Origin: Bacillota bacterium
GTDB lineage: Bacteria; Bacillota; Clostridia; Christensenellales; CAG-138
Direction: 5' to 3'
DNA: 46,257 bases
Assembly: GCA_023395595.1 (NCBI GenBank)
Contig: JAEWYO010000021.1
Span: 1 to 46,257 of the forward strand
Shown here one piece after another: positions 23,207-31,608 of this stretch (position 1 is its first letter; every line of letters starts with the position of its first letter). The translations under genes were made by a program, and so were the position numbers. The notes beneath the pieces are model-generated. The model was not told the origin of the DNA, ran no database searches, and saw only the letters and a program-made list of their open reading frames with translations.

Positions 23207-23230
23207 AACGGGCGGAAAAAGCCGCCCGTT
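23207..23230 (+). terminator. GC-rich hairpin after the GT-C-like gene
   Basis: AACGGGCGG pairs perfectly with CCGCCCGTT over a 6-nt loop. No T run follows, so it is a possible but atypical terminator. Its 3' arm is part of a minus-strand copy of GATGTAACGG (23235-23226). Confidence 0.4.
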
Positions 23231-23243
23231 ACATCGGAACATG

Positions 23244-23271
23244 TTGACTTTTTCCAGTGATCGAATATACT
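23244..23271 (+). promoter_or_regulatory. Promoter for TadG-like gene
   Basis: TTGACT (23244-23249), 16-bp spacer, TATACT (23266-23271); each box matches consensus at five of six positions. Confidence 0.65.
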
Positions 23272-23289
23272 GACATTAACTTGGGTTAC

Positions 23290-23399
23290 TATAGGCTATC
23301 CGCGTAATGCGCGGAGCAAACGATACAAGACCGGCCAATCCGCGCAGGTGCGCGCCCTGGCTGCCTGAGGGCGGCCGATGAGCTTGGAGGAGTTAATTT
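23290..23399 (+). promoter_or_regulatory. Structured 5' leader of TadG-like gene
   Basis: The leader can fold into CCGCG-TAATG-CGCGG, then a three-way junction. That junction is closed by CGGCC/GGCCG and contains CGCGC-AGGT-GCGCG and CCCT...AGGG stems. The ribosome binding site GGAGGAG lies just outside it. It matches no riboswitch class I know. Confidence 0.4.
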
Positions 23400-24542
23400 A
23401 TGCGATCCATCAAACAATGGTTGAAACGGGAGGCTGGGCAATCCGTCATTCTGGTTGCGCTTTCGATTGCGATGCTCTGCGGTGTTGCGGCGCTCGTCGT
23501 CGATATTGGCATGGTGTCCGTCCGGGAAGGGCAGCTGCAGAACGCGGCGGATGCTGCGGCGCTTGCTGCCGCGCGCGATCTGCCTTCCGCAACCACGGCA
23601 AAGAGCACTGCGGTCAAATATGCGGGCTATAACGGGGTTGCCGCGGCTGACACGGTTGCGACAACGCCCTACAACGGCAACGCAAACCGCATCGAGGTTG
23701 TTTGCAAGAAGACAGTGCAATATACCTTCGCGCGGATCTTCGGCGCGCAGAGCGTCGAGGTTTCTGCCCGCGCTGTTGCGGAAAAATCGGGCGGCGCGAC
23801 AGGACCGTTTGGTTACGCGGTGTTCTCCGGCGGTAACACGCTGCTGCTTGGCATGTATTCCAGCGATTTGTATATTGACGGCAGCGTACACTCGAACTAC
23901 TCTCTCCAGATTTCGGGTTCTACGCAGACCATCACGGGAAACGCAGAAGCGGTCAACTCGCTCAACTGCTATGTGTCCCAGATTACGATCGGTGGGATTG
24001 CGCAGGGCGCATCCATCGATATTCAGGGCGCGAACGGAAAAGTGAACGTGCCCAACCGGGTGACCACGCCTGCTGCGGTGATTCCGATGCCGGACTTCTC
24101 CGCCGAGGTGAAGGCGCTTTCGGATGCGGCGGGAACATCTTCCAAAGGAAACAAGAGCTTCTGGGGAACCAACCTGAGCGTTGCCAACCCGATCTACGTT
24201 GACGGCACTGTTGAAGTAGCCGGCAGCACATTCACTGGCGCGGGCACCATCTGCGCGACGGGCGACATCAACATGAGCGGAAGCATACTCAAGGCGAACT
24301 CCAGTACCTCTGTGTGCCTCTATAGCACCAATGGGAATATCAGTCTTTCCACGTCGAACCTGACGATCAACGGCACCCTGTATGCACCAAACGGGAAGAT
24401 CGGTATCTACGCCAGCAACATCACGATCTACGGCCGTGTAATTGCAAAAGAGATTCTAATCACGGGCAGCAACGTCGATATTATCACTGGCTCCGGCGAT
24501 TTGGGCTTCCTCTCCGGCGGGTCAATCTCGTTGATTGAATAA
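23400..24542 (+). CDS. TadG-like pilus assembly protein with beta-rich C-terminus
   Basis: A 380-aa protein. The N-terminus (REAGQSVILVALSIAMLCGVAALVVDIGMVSVREGQLQNAADAAALAAAR) matches the TadE/G N-terminal family, with a pseudopilin-like G/QS site, one membrane helix and the AADAAALAAA motif. The C-terminal 240 residues are Ser/Thr/Gly/Asn-rich with many short beta repeats (ASIDIQGANGKVNV, GTICATGDINMSGSILKANSS, NLTINGTLYAPNGKIGIYASNITIYG), suggesting a right-handed beta-solenoid outside the cell. It is 4 kb from the main Tad operon, with its own promoter. I infer an exposed pilus-associated protein, possibly an adhesin. Confidence 0.78.
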   Translation: MRSIKQWLKREAGQSVILVALSIAMLCGVAALVVDIGMVSVREGQLQNAADAAALAAARDLPSATTAKSTAVKYAGYNGVAAADTVATTPYNGNANRIEVVCKKTVQYTFARIFGAQSVEVSARAVAEKSGGATGPFGYAVFSGGNTLLLGMYSSDLYIDGSVHSNYSLQISGSTQTITGNAEAVNSLNCYVSQITIGGIAQGASIDIQGANGKVNVPNRVTTPAAVIPMPDFSAEVKALSDAAGTSSKGNKSFWGTNLSVANPIYVDGTVEVAGSTFTGAGTICATGDINMSGSILKANSSTSVCLYSTNGNISLSTSNLTINGTLYAPNGKIGIYASNITIYGRVIAKEILITGSNVDIITGSGDLGFLSGGSISLIE

Positions 24543-24575
24543 CGAAGCGGAAATCGAAGCTAGACGAAAACAAAC

Positions 24576-24606
24576 AGAGAGGGTGCACAGCGCATCCTCT
24601 CTTTTT
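24576..24606 (+). terminator. Intrinsic terminator after TadG-like gene
   Basis: AGAGAGGGTGC pairs with GCATCCTCTCT (one G-U) over a 5-nt loop and is followed by TTTT. It lies between converging genes. Confidence 0.8.
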
Positions 24607-24627
24607 AACTGGATCGGGTTTGGCTTT

Positions 24628-25770
24628 TTATGTTCGATCCAGCACGCGGCGCAAGAACGGCACCTTCACCTGGATCGCACGTTCCGGACAGAGCTCCTGA
24701 CAGCAATAGCAGCGAATGCAGCGCTCATAGCGATAGCTTGGCGGGTTGTGTTTGTTTCCGTCGTGCCAATCCACCGCTTTCGGCGTCACGGGGCACATCT
24801 TGACGCAGATGCCGCAGCGCACGCAGCGATCCGCAAGGATATACGGGCGCGGCGTGATTGCCTGCTTGATGAAATTCGGCTGCTGTTTCTTCGGTGCGTC
24901 CTTCTCCGGCTCGCGATTGACGTTGTAGTCGATCGCGACAAACTGCTCCATCGGATCGCCCAATAGACGAATCTCCTCTGCCGCATACGTGCCCGCGCCC
25001 ATCTCGGCGCCCGCTCGATTGGTCAAAACCAACGCGGGATCGAGGTTCATGAGCCGGCACATGGTCGCGTCCAGCGCGATGGGATCGGTGGAGAAGAGAA
25101 GCACGTTCATCTGCCGCGGGTCGCCGCCGCGCGGGCCGTTGCCTTCCATCGCCACGACGCCGTCCATCACATACAACCGCGGATGCACAAACGAATTGAG
25201 GTCGATCAGCATCCGCGCAAAATCGGTTGCGTCGGGCACCTTCACATGGAACTCGCCTTTGAGTGCGCCGGGCACGCAGCCAAACTGGTTCTTCACCGCT
25301 CCGGTCACGCGTTGGAACGCATGGGTTTTCATCTTGGGCAAGCTGATCACGCCGTCGCTATCCAGCACCGCGTTTGCGATCATAAACTTCTTGTTCTGTT
25401 TGCCTTCGGGATAATGCGCCTCTCTGCCCGCGCGAAAATCGGCAAGAGGGATGTTCATCTGCTCGGCAACCTCGGCGCAGCCCGTTTTCTTCGCGGCGGA
25501 ATCGGGGGATTGAAACCCTGGCGAGTCGCCATAGGAAAGCTTCGCGCCCGCACGCTGGAACACGTCCGCCACGGCGCGGAATACTGCGGGGTGCGTGGTC
25601 ACGCATTTCTCCGGCGGATCGCCGGTGAGCCAATTGAGCTTGAGGAGGATGTTTTCCTCCGGCTTGACGAATTGCCCCGCGCCGCCGAGCAGCGAGATTC
25701 CGCGTTCAACCGCGGCGAGGACTTCGGCCTCGTCATAACTCTTGCACGAGATGATTGCTACATCTGACAT
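24628..25770 (-). CDS. DUF362 domain protein with two 4Fe-4S clusters
   Basis: A 380-aa iron-sulfur protein. Residues 1-290 are the DUF362 domain (NILLKLNWLTGDPPEKCVTTHPAVFRAVADVFQRAGAKLSYGDSPG; GVISLPKMKTHAFQRVTGAVKNQFGCVPG). The C-terminus has two ferredoxin motifs, CVRCGICVKMCP and CIRCYCCQELCP, which would bind two 4Fe-4S clusters. Such proteins are common in anaerobes and are presumed to transfer electrons; no partner is encoded beside it. GGAAGGA lies about ten bases before the start. It is a single gene converging on tadG, and its presence supports an anaerobic host. Confidence 0.88.
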   Translation of the reverse strand: MSDVAIISCKSYDEAEVLAAVERGISLLGGAGQFVKPEENILLKLNWLTGDPPEKCVTTHPAVFRAVADVFQRAGAKLSYGDSPGFQSPDSAAKKTGCAEVAEQMNIPLADFRAGREAHYPEGKQNKKFMIANAVLDSDGVISLPKMKTHAFQRVTGAVKNQFGCVPGALKGEFHVKVPDATDFARMLIDLNSFVHPRLYVMDGVVAMEGNGPRGGDPRQMNVLLFSTDPIALDATMCRLMNLDPALVLTNRAGAEMGAGTYAAEEIRLLGDPMEQFVAIDYNVNREPEKDAPKKQQPNFIKQAITPRPYILADRCVRCGICVKMCPVTPKAVDWHDGNKHNPPSYRYERCIRCYCCQELCPERAIQVKVPFLRRVLDRT

Positions 25771-25885
25771 AATTCGTATTCCTTCCCATTGTGGGTTCTA
25801 TTCGCTTCGTTTTGGAGAGACAACTCAAGTGTAGCGCGGAAACAGCGGGCAATCAAACAAAATCTTTATTCAGGACTGTCGTGCG

Positions 25886-25920
25886 CAAAAAAAGATGCTG
25901 TCGGGAAAGACAGCATCTTT
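25886..25920 (-). terminator. Intrinsic terminator after araD
   Basis: On the minus strand a 12-bp perfect stem (AAAGATGCTGTC/GACAGCATCTTT, 6-nt loop) runs into seven T. It ends the araR-araB-araD transcript. Confidence 0.88.
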
Positions 25921-25938
25921 GCATGGACGGGGTTTGCG

Positions 25939-26637
25939 CTATGAGTGCTTTTCCTGCCCGTAATAGGCGTTTTTGCCATGCTTGCGCAGATAATGCTTGT
26001 CCAGCAGATCCGGGTTCAGGCGCGCGTTTGGCGCGAGCGAGAGCGTGTGCCATGCCATCATCGCGGCTTCTTCGAGTACCGCCGCGTGATAGACCGCTTC
26101 GGCTGCATCCTTGCCCCAGGCGAACGGCCCGTGTTCCTGCACGAGGATTGCGGGCATGGCGACAGGGTCGATTCCATGCATGGCCTCGATGATTACATTG
26201 CCAGTCTCCAACTCGTATTCGCCCTCAATCTCGCGCTTGCTCAGCGGCCGCGTAACGGGTACATCGCCGTAAAAGTAGTCCGCGTGCGTGGTGCCGAGTG
26301 CCGGAATCGCGCGCCCTGCCTGCGCAAAGATCGTCGCCCAGCGGGAATGTGTATGCACCACACCGCCGATGGCGGGAAACGCGCGATAGAGCGCCAGATG
26401 TGTCGGTGTATCGGAGGATGGGCGAAGATTTCCCTCGACCACCTTACCGGTGACGAGATCGACACAGACCATCTGCTCCGCCTGCATGGCTTCATAGGTC
26501 ACGCCCGAGGGTTTGATGACCATGATGCCGCTTGCGCGGTCGATGGCGCTGACGTTACCCCATGTGAACTCGACGAGGTTGAGCTTTGGCAGTTGCAGGT
26601 TTGCTTCAAGCACCTGCTGCTTGAGTGATTCCAACAT
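25939..26637 (-). CDS. araD: L-ribulose-5-phosphate 4-epimerase
   Basis: A 232-aa class II aldolase-like metalloenzyme converting L-ribulose 5-phosphate to D-xylulose 5-phosphate, which enters the pentose phosphate pathway. Key features: LVEFTWGNVSAIDRASGIMVIKPSGVTYE (phosphate and substrate binding), SSDTPTHLALYRAFPAIGGVVHTHSRWATIFAQ (zinc His pair), TTHADYFYGDVPVTRPL, and the later His in LVQEHGPFAWG. Length is normal for AraD (about 230). GGAAGGGAA lies upstream of the ATG. It is the last gene of the araR-araB-araD unit, 30 nt after the kinase gene. Confidence 0.95.
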   Translation of the reverse strand: MLESLKQQVLEANLQLPKLNLVEFTWGNVSAIDRASGIMVIKPSGVTYEAMQAEQMVCVDLVTGKVVEGNLRPSSDTPTHLALYRAFPAIGGVVHTHSRWATIFAQAGRAIPALGTTHADYFYGDVPVTRPLSKREIEGEYELETGNVIIEAMHGIDPVAMPAILVQEHGPFAWGKDAAEAVYHAAVLEEAAMMAWHTLSLAPNARLNPDLLDKHYLRKHGKNAYYGQEKHS

Positions 26638-26667
26638 GGCGAGATTCCCTTCCCGGTCAAAACCGGA

Positions 26668-28266
26668 TCAATATGCGTCCACTGCCGCGCGTTCCACCGC
26701 GAGGCTCTTTTGATATGCGTCCATAAACGCGGCAAAGCCGTTCGCTTCCGCCTCGCTTGCCGATACGGTCACGCTCTTTGCCCCGCGGAATACCTTCGCG
26801 GTGAGATAGTCCGAAAGCGACTCGCCGGCTTCTTTCTTTTGCAGAAATGCAGCGAGAACCGCCATACCCCATGGCCCGCCTTCACCCGCCGTCTCCATGA
26901 CGGTCACGGGGGTGCCGAGCGCGGCGGACATGATCTTCTGCCCGATGCCCTCCGCCTTGAAGAAGCCGCCATGGCCTGTCATCGCGTCCAGCTCAACATG
27001 CTCCGCCGCGAGGATGTCCATGCCGATGCGCAGCGAGGCACAGGCGGAGGTTAGGTGCGCGCGCATCACGTTAGCGAGGGTGAATGCCGCGTCGGGTTTG
27101 CGGAAAAGCAGCGGGCGGCCTTCGTCAAGATTGGTGACCGGTTCGCCGGAAAGATAGTTAAACGTCATGACGCCGCCGCAGTCCGGCGTGCCTTCGAGCG
27201 CTTTTTTGTACATCGTCTGGTAGAGTGTCCGCTCGTCATATTCCGCGCCGAGTGCCGTTGCCGCCTCTCCAAAGAGGCGAATCCACGCGTCGATATCGCT
27301 TGTGCAGTTGTTGCAGTGAACCATCGCGACGGGATCGCCCGCGGGGGTTGTCACCATGTCTACCTCGGTATAGTAGCGCGAGAGCGCTTTCTCCAGCACC
27401 AGCATAGCAAACACGCTCGTGCCCGCGCTGACGTTGCCCGTGCGCTGGCGCACGGCGTTGGTCGCGACCATGCCCGTACCTGCGTCGCCTTCCGGCGGAC
27501 AGAAGGGGATGCCGGAGCAGAGTGTGCCGCTGGGGTCGATCAGCTTCGCGCCTGCGGGCGAAAGTGTACCCGCCGCTGCGCCCGCAGGCAGCAGTGTTGG
27601 TAGCACAGCGGAGATGTTCCAGCCGTAGCCCTGTTCTTTGACGAGCTGCTGGAAGGAATCGAGCATTGCACCGTCATAGGTGAGTTTGGTAGAGTCGATC
27701 GGAAACATACCGGAGCCGTCGCCGATGCCGATCACCTTTTCGCCCGTCAGGCGATAGTGGATATAGCCCGCCAACGTCGTTACAAATGCGATGGAGCTAA
27801 CGTGGCCTTCGCGGTTGAGCATCGCCTGATACAGGTGTGCGATGCTCCAGCGCTGCGGGATATTGAAGCCAAAGCGCTTGGAGAGTGCGTCCGCCGCCTG
27901 ACCTGTCGTCGTATTGCGCCAGGTGCGAAACGGCGCAAGCAGGTTGTCTTTCTCGTCAAACGCGAGATAGCCGTGCATCATTGCGGAGATGCCCATCCCG
28001 CCAACACGCGTGAGCGCAACTCCGTATTGCTTCTGCACATTGGCCGCGAGCTTTGCATACGCGTCCTGCAGTCCGGCAAACACGTCCTCAAGAGAGTAGG
28101 TCCAAAATCCACTTTCGAGGCGGTTTTCCCAGTTGTGCCCGCCGGAGGCAAGCACGGCGTGGTCGCCGTCGATGAGCACCGCCTTGATGCGGGTGGAGCC
28201 AAATTCGATACCGAGATACGTTTCTTGGCCGCTGATCTTGGCGGCAATGGTGGTTTCCTGCGTCAT
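26668..28266 (-). CDS. araB: FGGY-family ribulokinase
   Basis: A 532-aa sugar kinase. It shows the N-terminal ATP/phosphate loop YLGIEFGSTRIKAVLID, the substrate region GISAMMHGYLAFDEKDNLLAPFRTWRNTTTGQAAD, and the C-terminal FGGY part MTGHGGFFKAEGIGQKIMSAALGTPVTVMETAGEGGPWGMAVLAA. Position between araR and araD makes L-ribulose the likely substrate, though FGGY kinases are hard to split by sequence alone (xylulokinase is the alternative). I chose ATG 28266, with GAGG seven bases upstream; upstream ATGs at 28293 and 28326 lack binding sites. Translation starts 56 nt after araR. Confidence 0.85.
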   Translation of the reverse strand: MTQETTIAAKISGQETYLGIEFGSTRIKAVLIDGDHAVLASGGHNWENRLESGFWTYSLEDVFAGLQDAYAKLAANVQKQYGVALTRVGGMGISAMMHGYLAFDEKDNLLAPFRTWRNTTTGQAADALSKRFGFNIPQRWSIAHLYQAMLNREGHVSSIAFVTTLAGYIHYRLTGEKVIGIGDGSGMFPIDSTKLTYDGAMLDSFQQLVKEQGYGWNISAVLPTLLPAGAAAGTLSPAGAKLIDPSGTLCSGIPFCPPEGDAGTGMVATNAVRQRTGNVSAGTSVFAMLVLEKALSRYYTEVDMVTTPAGDPVAMVHCNNCTSDIDAWIRLFGEAATALGAEYDERTLYQTMYKKALEGTPDCGGVMTFNYLSGEPVTNLDEGRPLLFRKPDAAFTLANVMRAHLTSACASLRIGMDILAAEHVELDAMTGHGGFFKAEGIGQKIMSAALGTPVTVMETAGEGGPWGMAVLAAFLQKKEAGESLSDYLTAKVFRGAKSVTVSASEAEANGFAAFMDAYQKSLAVERAAVDAY

Positions 28267-28322
28267 AACATGCCTCGATTCTTTTGATTTCATGCGTGAA
28301 TGGTAGTTCGTGATGCAATGCA

Positions 28323-29369
28323 TCACTTGCTGCTGTCTTTTTCGACCAGCGTCCAGCGAAGCGTTTGCGATTCCGCCGGTTGCCCCGCGATGCGGCGCAG
28401 CAGCGTTTGTGCCGCAACCTGACCGATGTTTTGCGCGCCGTATGAGAGAGAGGTGATCTTCACGGGGCTGAGCTCGCTGAGGCTGCTATTGTCAAAACTT
28501 ACGACGGCGACATCCTGCGGCACGCGGATGCCGAAGGAGAGCAGCAGCGGAATCAGGCGGAAGGCGACCTCGTCGTTATAGCACACGACGGCGGTACTCT
28601 CCGCGATCTTCTTTGCGAGTTCCTCGGTGAAGAGTTCTTCGCGGGTTTCGGTTGTGTACCAGAACACCGAGCTGTCGGGAATCATCCGCCCCGCGTCGCG
28701 CAGCGCCGTGATATAGCCGGAGTATCGCTCGTGACCCTGGATGTCGTCGCTTTTGAAGATTCCCGCGATCGACGCGTGTCCTTTTGCAAGCAGATGCTGA
28801 ACCAGCGCGTACCCGCCGCCAAAGTTATCTGCATAGACACTGGTTGCATTCGGTAGATCGCTATAGTATCCGTTGAAAAACACGATTGGGATATTCCGCG
28901 CGGAGAGCTTTTGATACAGGTCGAGGTTCGGGTTTGGCAGCGCGGTCTTTGTGCCCTCCACGAGGATGCCGTCGATGGGCTTGGTCAGCAAATCTTCCAA
29001 TATCTGCCGCTCGTGGAAGACGCTGTTTCGCGTTGCGGAGAGAATGGCCGAATACTGGTTTGCGGCAAACACACTCTGCGCTTCGCGCAGGATGCCGGGG
29101 AAGATATAGTCGCTGATATAGGTTGCAATCACCGCGATGTTCCCGCTCTTTGGCGCGCTTGCCTGCGCGCGCACGCGCGAACCGCTGCCGCGCTGCTTGG
29201 TGATCAGCCCCGCGTCTACGAGAAGGGAGAGCGCCTGTCGGATGGTCTGGCGGCTGGCAGAAAAACGCTGGGTTAGCTGCTCTTCGGTTGGCAGCATTTG
29301 CCCGGCGGAAAGATGTCCTGTTTTGATTTCGTTTTGAAGTTCTGATGCGATGCGTTGATATTTTGGCAT
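28323..29369 (-). CDS. araR: AraR-type GntR/LacI hybrid repressor
   Basis: A 348-aa regulator. Residues 1-70 form a GntR winged helix (YQRIASELQNEIKTGHLSAGQMLPTEEQLTQRFSASRQTIRQALSLLVDAGLITKQRGSGSRV). Residues 80-348 form a LacI/periplasmic-binding-like sensor (NIAVIATYISDYIFPGILREAQSVFAANQYSAILSATRNS; HLLAKGHASIAGIFKSDDIQGHERYSGYITAL; TAVVCYNDEVAF; DVAVVSFDNSSL). This architecture is that of AraR of Bacillus subtilis, which is released from DNA by L-arabinose. I chose ATG 29369 with GAGGA upstream. It leads the araR-araB-araD unit and should repress both that unit and divergent araA. Confidence 0.92.
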   Translation of the reverse strand: MPKYQRIASELQNEIKTGHLSAGQMLPTEEQLTQRFSASRQTIRQALSLLVDAGLITKQRGSGSRVRAQASAPKSGNIAVIATYISDYIFPGILREAQSVFAANQYSAILSATRNSVFHERQILEDLLTKPIDGILVEGTKTALPNPNLDLYQKLSARNIPIVFFNGYYSDLPNATSVYADNFGGGYALVQHLLAKGHASIAGIFKSDDIQGHERYSGYITALRDAGRMIPDSSVFWYTTETREELFTEELAKKIAESTAVVCYNDEVAFRLIPLLLSFGIRVPQDVAVVSFDNSSLSELSPVKITSLSYGAQNIGQVAAQTLLRRIAGQPAESQTLRWTLVEKDSSK

Positions 29370-29408
29370 AAATCCTCGCTGTCCTGTTGATACGGCGCGA
29401 TATAAAAA

Positions 29409-29437
29409 ATGATAACGTGATTGACTGGTTGCGTCAA
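29409..29437 (-). promoter_or_regulatory. Promoter for araR-araB-araD
   Basis: On the minus strand, TTGACG (29437-29432), 17-bp spacer, TATCAT (29414-29409). A CAATACAAAT site overlaps the -35 box. Confidence 0.68.
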
Positions 29438-29648
29438 TACAAATATGGTATAAGTTGGTTGAAGTTATTACGAAAGTAATCGCAAAAGCGGGGATAAAAC
29501 CGTAGAATATTGCTCTATTGCAGGAGAATATCACAAAACGACATCAAATTCAATACAACTATGGCCAATTGATCCAAGAAACAATACAAATCGTAAGAAA
29601 AACACAATAAAACAAAAACAAATCGCCTTATTGAAGCATGTATCCTGA

Positions 29649-29677
29649 TTGACAACGCGTTTTTTGAGTGTTACCCT
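29649..29677 (+). promoter_or_regulatory. Probable promoter for araA
   Basis: Perfect TTGACA (29649-29654) with a weak -10 (TACCCT) after 17 bp. TTTATAAAA lies further downstream (29680-29688), so the exact -10 is uncertain. Confidence 0.4.
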
Positions 29678-29766
29678 GTTTATAAAAAGACAAAACCAAT
29701 ACAAATCAAAGCGAAATCAAGAAAACCTACGTACATCATCATACAATTTCAATAAGGAGCGCAAAT

Positions 29767-31245
29767 ATGAGCCTCAAGACGAAAGAAATCTGGTTTATTG
29801 TCGGTTCGCAGTTTCTCTATGGCCCGAAGGTGCTGGAGACGGTTGCCGCGCGCGGGCAGGAGATGGCGGACTATATCAATGCGCAGGCACAAATTCCCTG
29901 CCGCTTCCTTTACAAAGGAACCGTCAAGACGGCGGACGAGATTGAGCAGCTTGCCAAAGAGGCAAACTATACGGATGCCTGCTGCGGTATCGTGACATGG
30001 ATGCACACCTTCAGCCCCAGCAAAATGTGGATCAACGGTCTGAACCTACTGCAAAAGCCGTACTGTCATTTTGCGACGCAATACAACCGCGAGATTCCGG
30101 ATCTGGAAATCGACATGGATTTCATGAATCTCAATCAGGCGGCGCATGGCGACCGCGAGCATGGCTTCATCGCCACACGGATGCGCCTGCCGCGCAAGGT
30201 CATCGCGGGATTTTGGCAGGACAAGCCCGTGTTGGATGAGCTTGGTGCGTGGATGCGCAGCGCGATTGGCTATTATGAGAGCAAGCACCTGCGCCTTGTG
30301 CGTTTCGGCGACAACATGCGTGAAGTTGCCGTCACCGAAGGCGACAAGGTGGAGGCGCAGATCAAGCTCGGCTGGCAGGTGAACACCTGGCCGGTTGGCG
30401 AACTTGTGGACGAGATGAACGCGGTGAGCGAATCGGAGATTGACGCGCTCATGGCAGAATATCTCTCGAAGTACGATCTGGCGACCGAGCAGACGGATTC
30501 CGTGCGCTATCAGGCGCGCGAAGAGATTGCAATGGAGAAGATGTTCCAGCGCGTCGGCGCGATGGCATTCTCAAACACATTTCAAGACCTCGTCGGCATG
30601 CGGCAGCTGCCGGGCCTAGCCAGCCAGCATTTGATGGCGAAGGGCTATGGCTACGGCGGCGAAGGAGACTGGAAAGTCTCCGCCATGACGCGCATCGTCA
30701 AGGCGATGACGGAAGGCATGGAAGGCGGCACCGCGTTCATGGAGGATTACACCTACCATCTGGCCAAGGACGGCGCCTATTCCCTCGGCGCGCATATGCT
30801 GGAGGTTTGCCCGTCGATCGCCGCGACAAAACCGCGCATCGAGGTGCACCCGCTTGGCATTGGAGATCGTGAAGCGCCCGCAAGACTCGTGTTTGAAGGC
30901 GCGGCTGGTCCGGCAGTGGTTGCCTCGCTGATCGATATGGGCGGCAGGCTGCGGCTCATCGCGCAGGATGTCGAGGCGATCAAACCCATCATGCAGATGC
31001 CGAACCTTCCGGTTGCCCGCGTCATGTGGCGCGCTATGCCGGACCTCAGCACCGGCCTCAAACTCTGGCTCATGGCGGGCGGCGCGCATCACACGGTGAT
31101 GAGCTATGCGGCCGACGCGCAGATGCTGGCCGACTGGGCGGAGATGATGCAGATCGAGTTTGTGCACATCACCAAGGATACCACGGTGGAATCTTTCAAG
31201 CAGGAGCTGTTCCTCTCCGATCTTGCCTGGAAGATGAAAGCATAA
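29767..31245 (+). CDS. araA: L-arabinose isomerase
   Basis: A 492-aa enzyme converting L-arabinose to L-ribulose, the first step of arabinose use. The sequence is typical along its full length: EIWFIVGSQFLYGPKVLETV at the start, WMHTFSPSKMWINGL, FNRDIP-like QYNREIPDLEIDMDFMNLNQAAHGDREHGFI, MRQLPGLASQHLMAKGYGYGGEGDWK, MEDYTYHL...GAHMLEVCPSIA and GGAHHTVMSYA near the end, which carry the metal- and substrate-binding Glu and His residues. AAGGAG lies about seven bases before the ATG. It is transcribed away from araR, and its product feeds AraB and AraD. Confidence 0.97.
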   Translation: MSLKTKEIWFIVGSQFLYGPKVLETVAARGQEMADYINAQAQIPCRFLYKGTVKTADEIEQLAKEANYTDACCGIVTWMHTFSPSKMWINGLNLLQKPYCHFATQYNREIPDLEIDMDFMNLNQAAHGDREHGFIATRMRLPRKVIAGFWQDKPVLDELGAWMRSAIGYYESKHLRLVRFGDNMREVAVTEGDKVEAQIKLGWQVNTWPVGELVDEMNAVSESEIDALMAEYLSKYDLATEQTDSVRYQAREEIAMEKMFQRVGAMAFSNTFQDLVGMRQLPGLASQHLMAKGYGYGGEGDWKVSAMTRIVKAMTEGMEGGTAFMEDYTYHLAKDGAYSLGAHMLEVCPSIAATKPRIEVHPLGIGDREAPARLVFEGAAGPAVVASLIDMGGRLRLIAQDVEAIKPIMQMPNLPVARVMWRAMPDLSTGLKLWLMAGGAHHTVMSYAADAQMLADWAEMMQIEFVHITKDTTVESFKQELFLSDLAWKMKA

Positions 31246-31250
31246 CACCC

Positions 31251-31296
31251 GCCGACTGAGGCAAAACAAGCATTTTTCAAAGCATCGGCTTTTTTC
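31251..31296 (+). terminator. Probable terminator after araA
   Basis: GCCGA pairs with TCGGC and is followed by seven T; the loop is long (29 nt), so strength is uncertain. Confidence 0.45.
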
Positions 31297-31413
31297 ATTC
31301 GGGTTCTCTCCTCTTTCCGCCAAGAGGGGCGGGTGGATCAGGGCAGCCACCCGCCCCGCAAAGCGGCTTCTGCTTTACACAGAGGCGAAGCGCGAACCAA
31401 ATCCCAACAAACG

Positions 31414-31447
31414 AACCCGACTTTGGTGCTCTAAAGTCGGGTTTTTT
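31414..31447 (+). terminator. Strong intrinsic terminator
   Basis: AACCCGACTTT pairs perfectly with AAAGTCGGGTT over an 8-nt loop and continues into a T run. It isolates the signalling operon from araA. Confidence 0.85.
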
Positions 31448-31579
31448 GAAACTCTTTTTCGCAGCGCCACAATCCCGGAACAGTTGGAGACTCTGACCCG
31501 ATTGCAGCGCAAAACGGGCAAAAACAGGCAAAAAGCAATCGGTTCCGAAAAAAATGTACTTTTCTCAAAAAATAACCTA

Positions 31580-31608
31580 TTGGCGTAGCGCGAAATATGG
31601 TGAATAAT
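31580..31608 (+). promoter_or_regulatory. Promoter for the three-component operon
   Basis: TTGGCG (31580-31585), 17-bp spacer, AATAAT (31603-31608). Confidence 0.55.

Larger units (their letters stand above)
29370..29766 (+). promoter_or_regulatory. Divergent araR-araA control region with four CAATACAAAT-type sites
   Basis: An AT-rich region with no gene. CAATACAAAT occurs at 29435-29444, 29582-29591 and 29697-29706, and a one-mismatch copy CAATACAACT at 29551-29560; all lie in the same orientation. The part TACAAAT resembles one half of the AraR box known from Bacillus subtilis. One copy overlaps the araR -35 box and one lies downstream of the araA -35 box, fitting autorepression and repression of araA. 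Confidence 0.6.

Noticed and set aside
23290..23399. A second c-di-GMP riboswitch before tadG
   Set aside because: The leader is well structured but lacks the GCAAAGC and GGCAAACC-type core segments seen at 10125-10224, and also the class II motifs.
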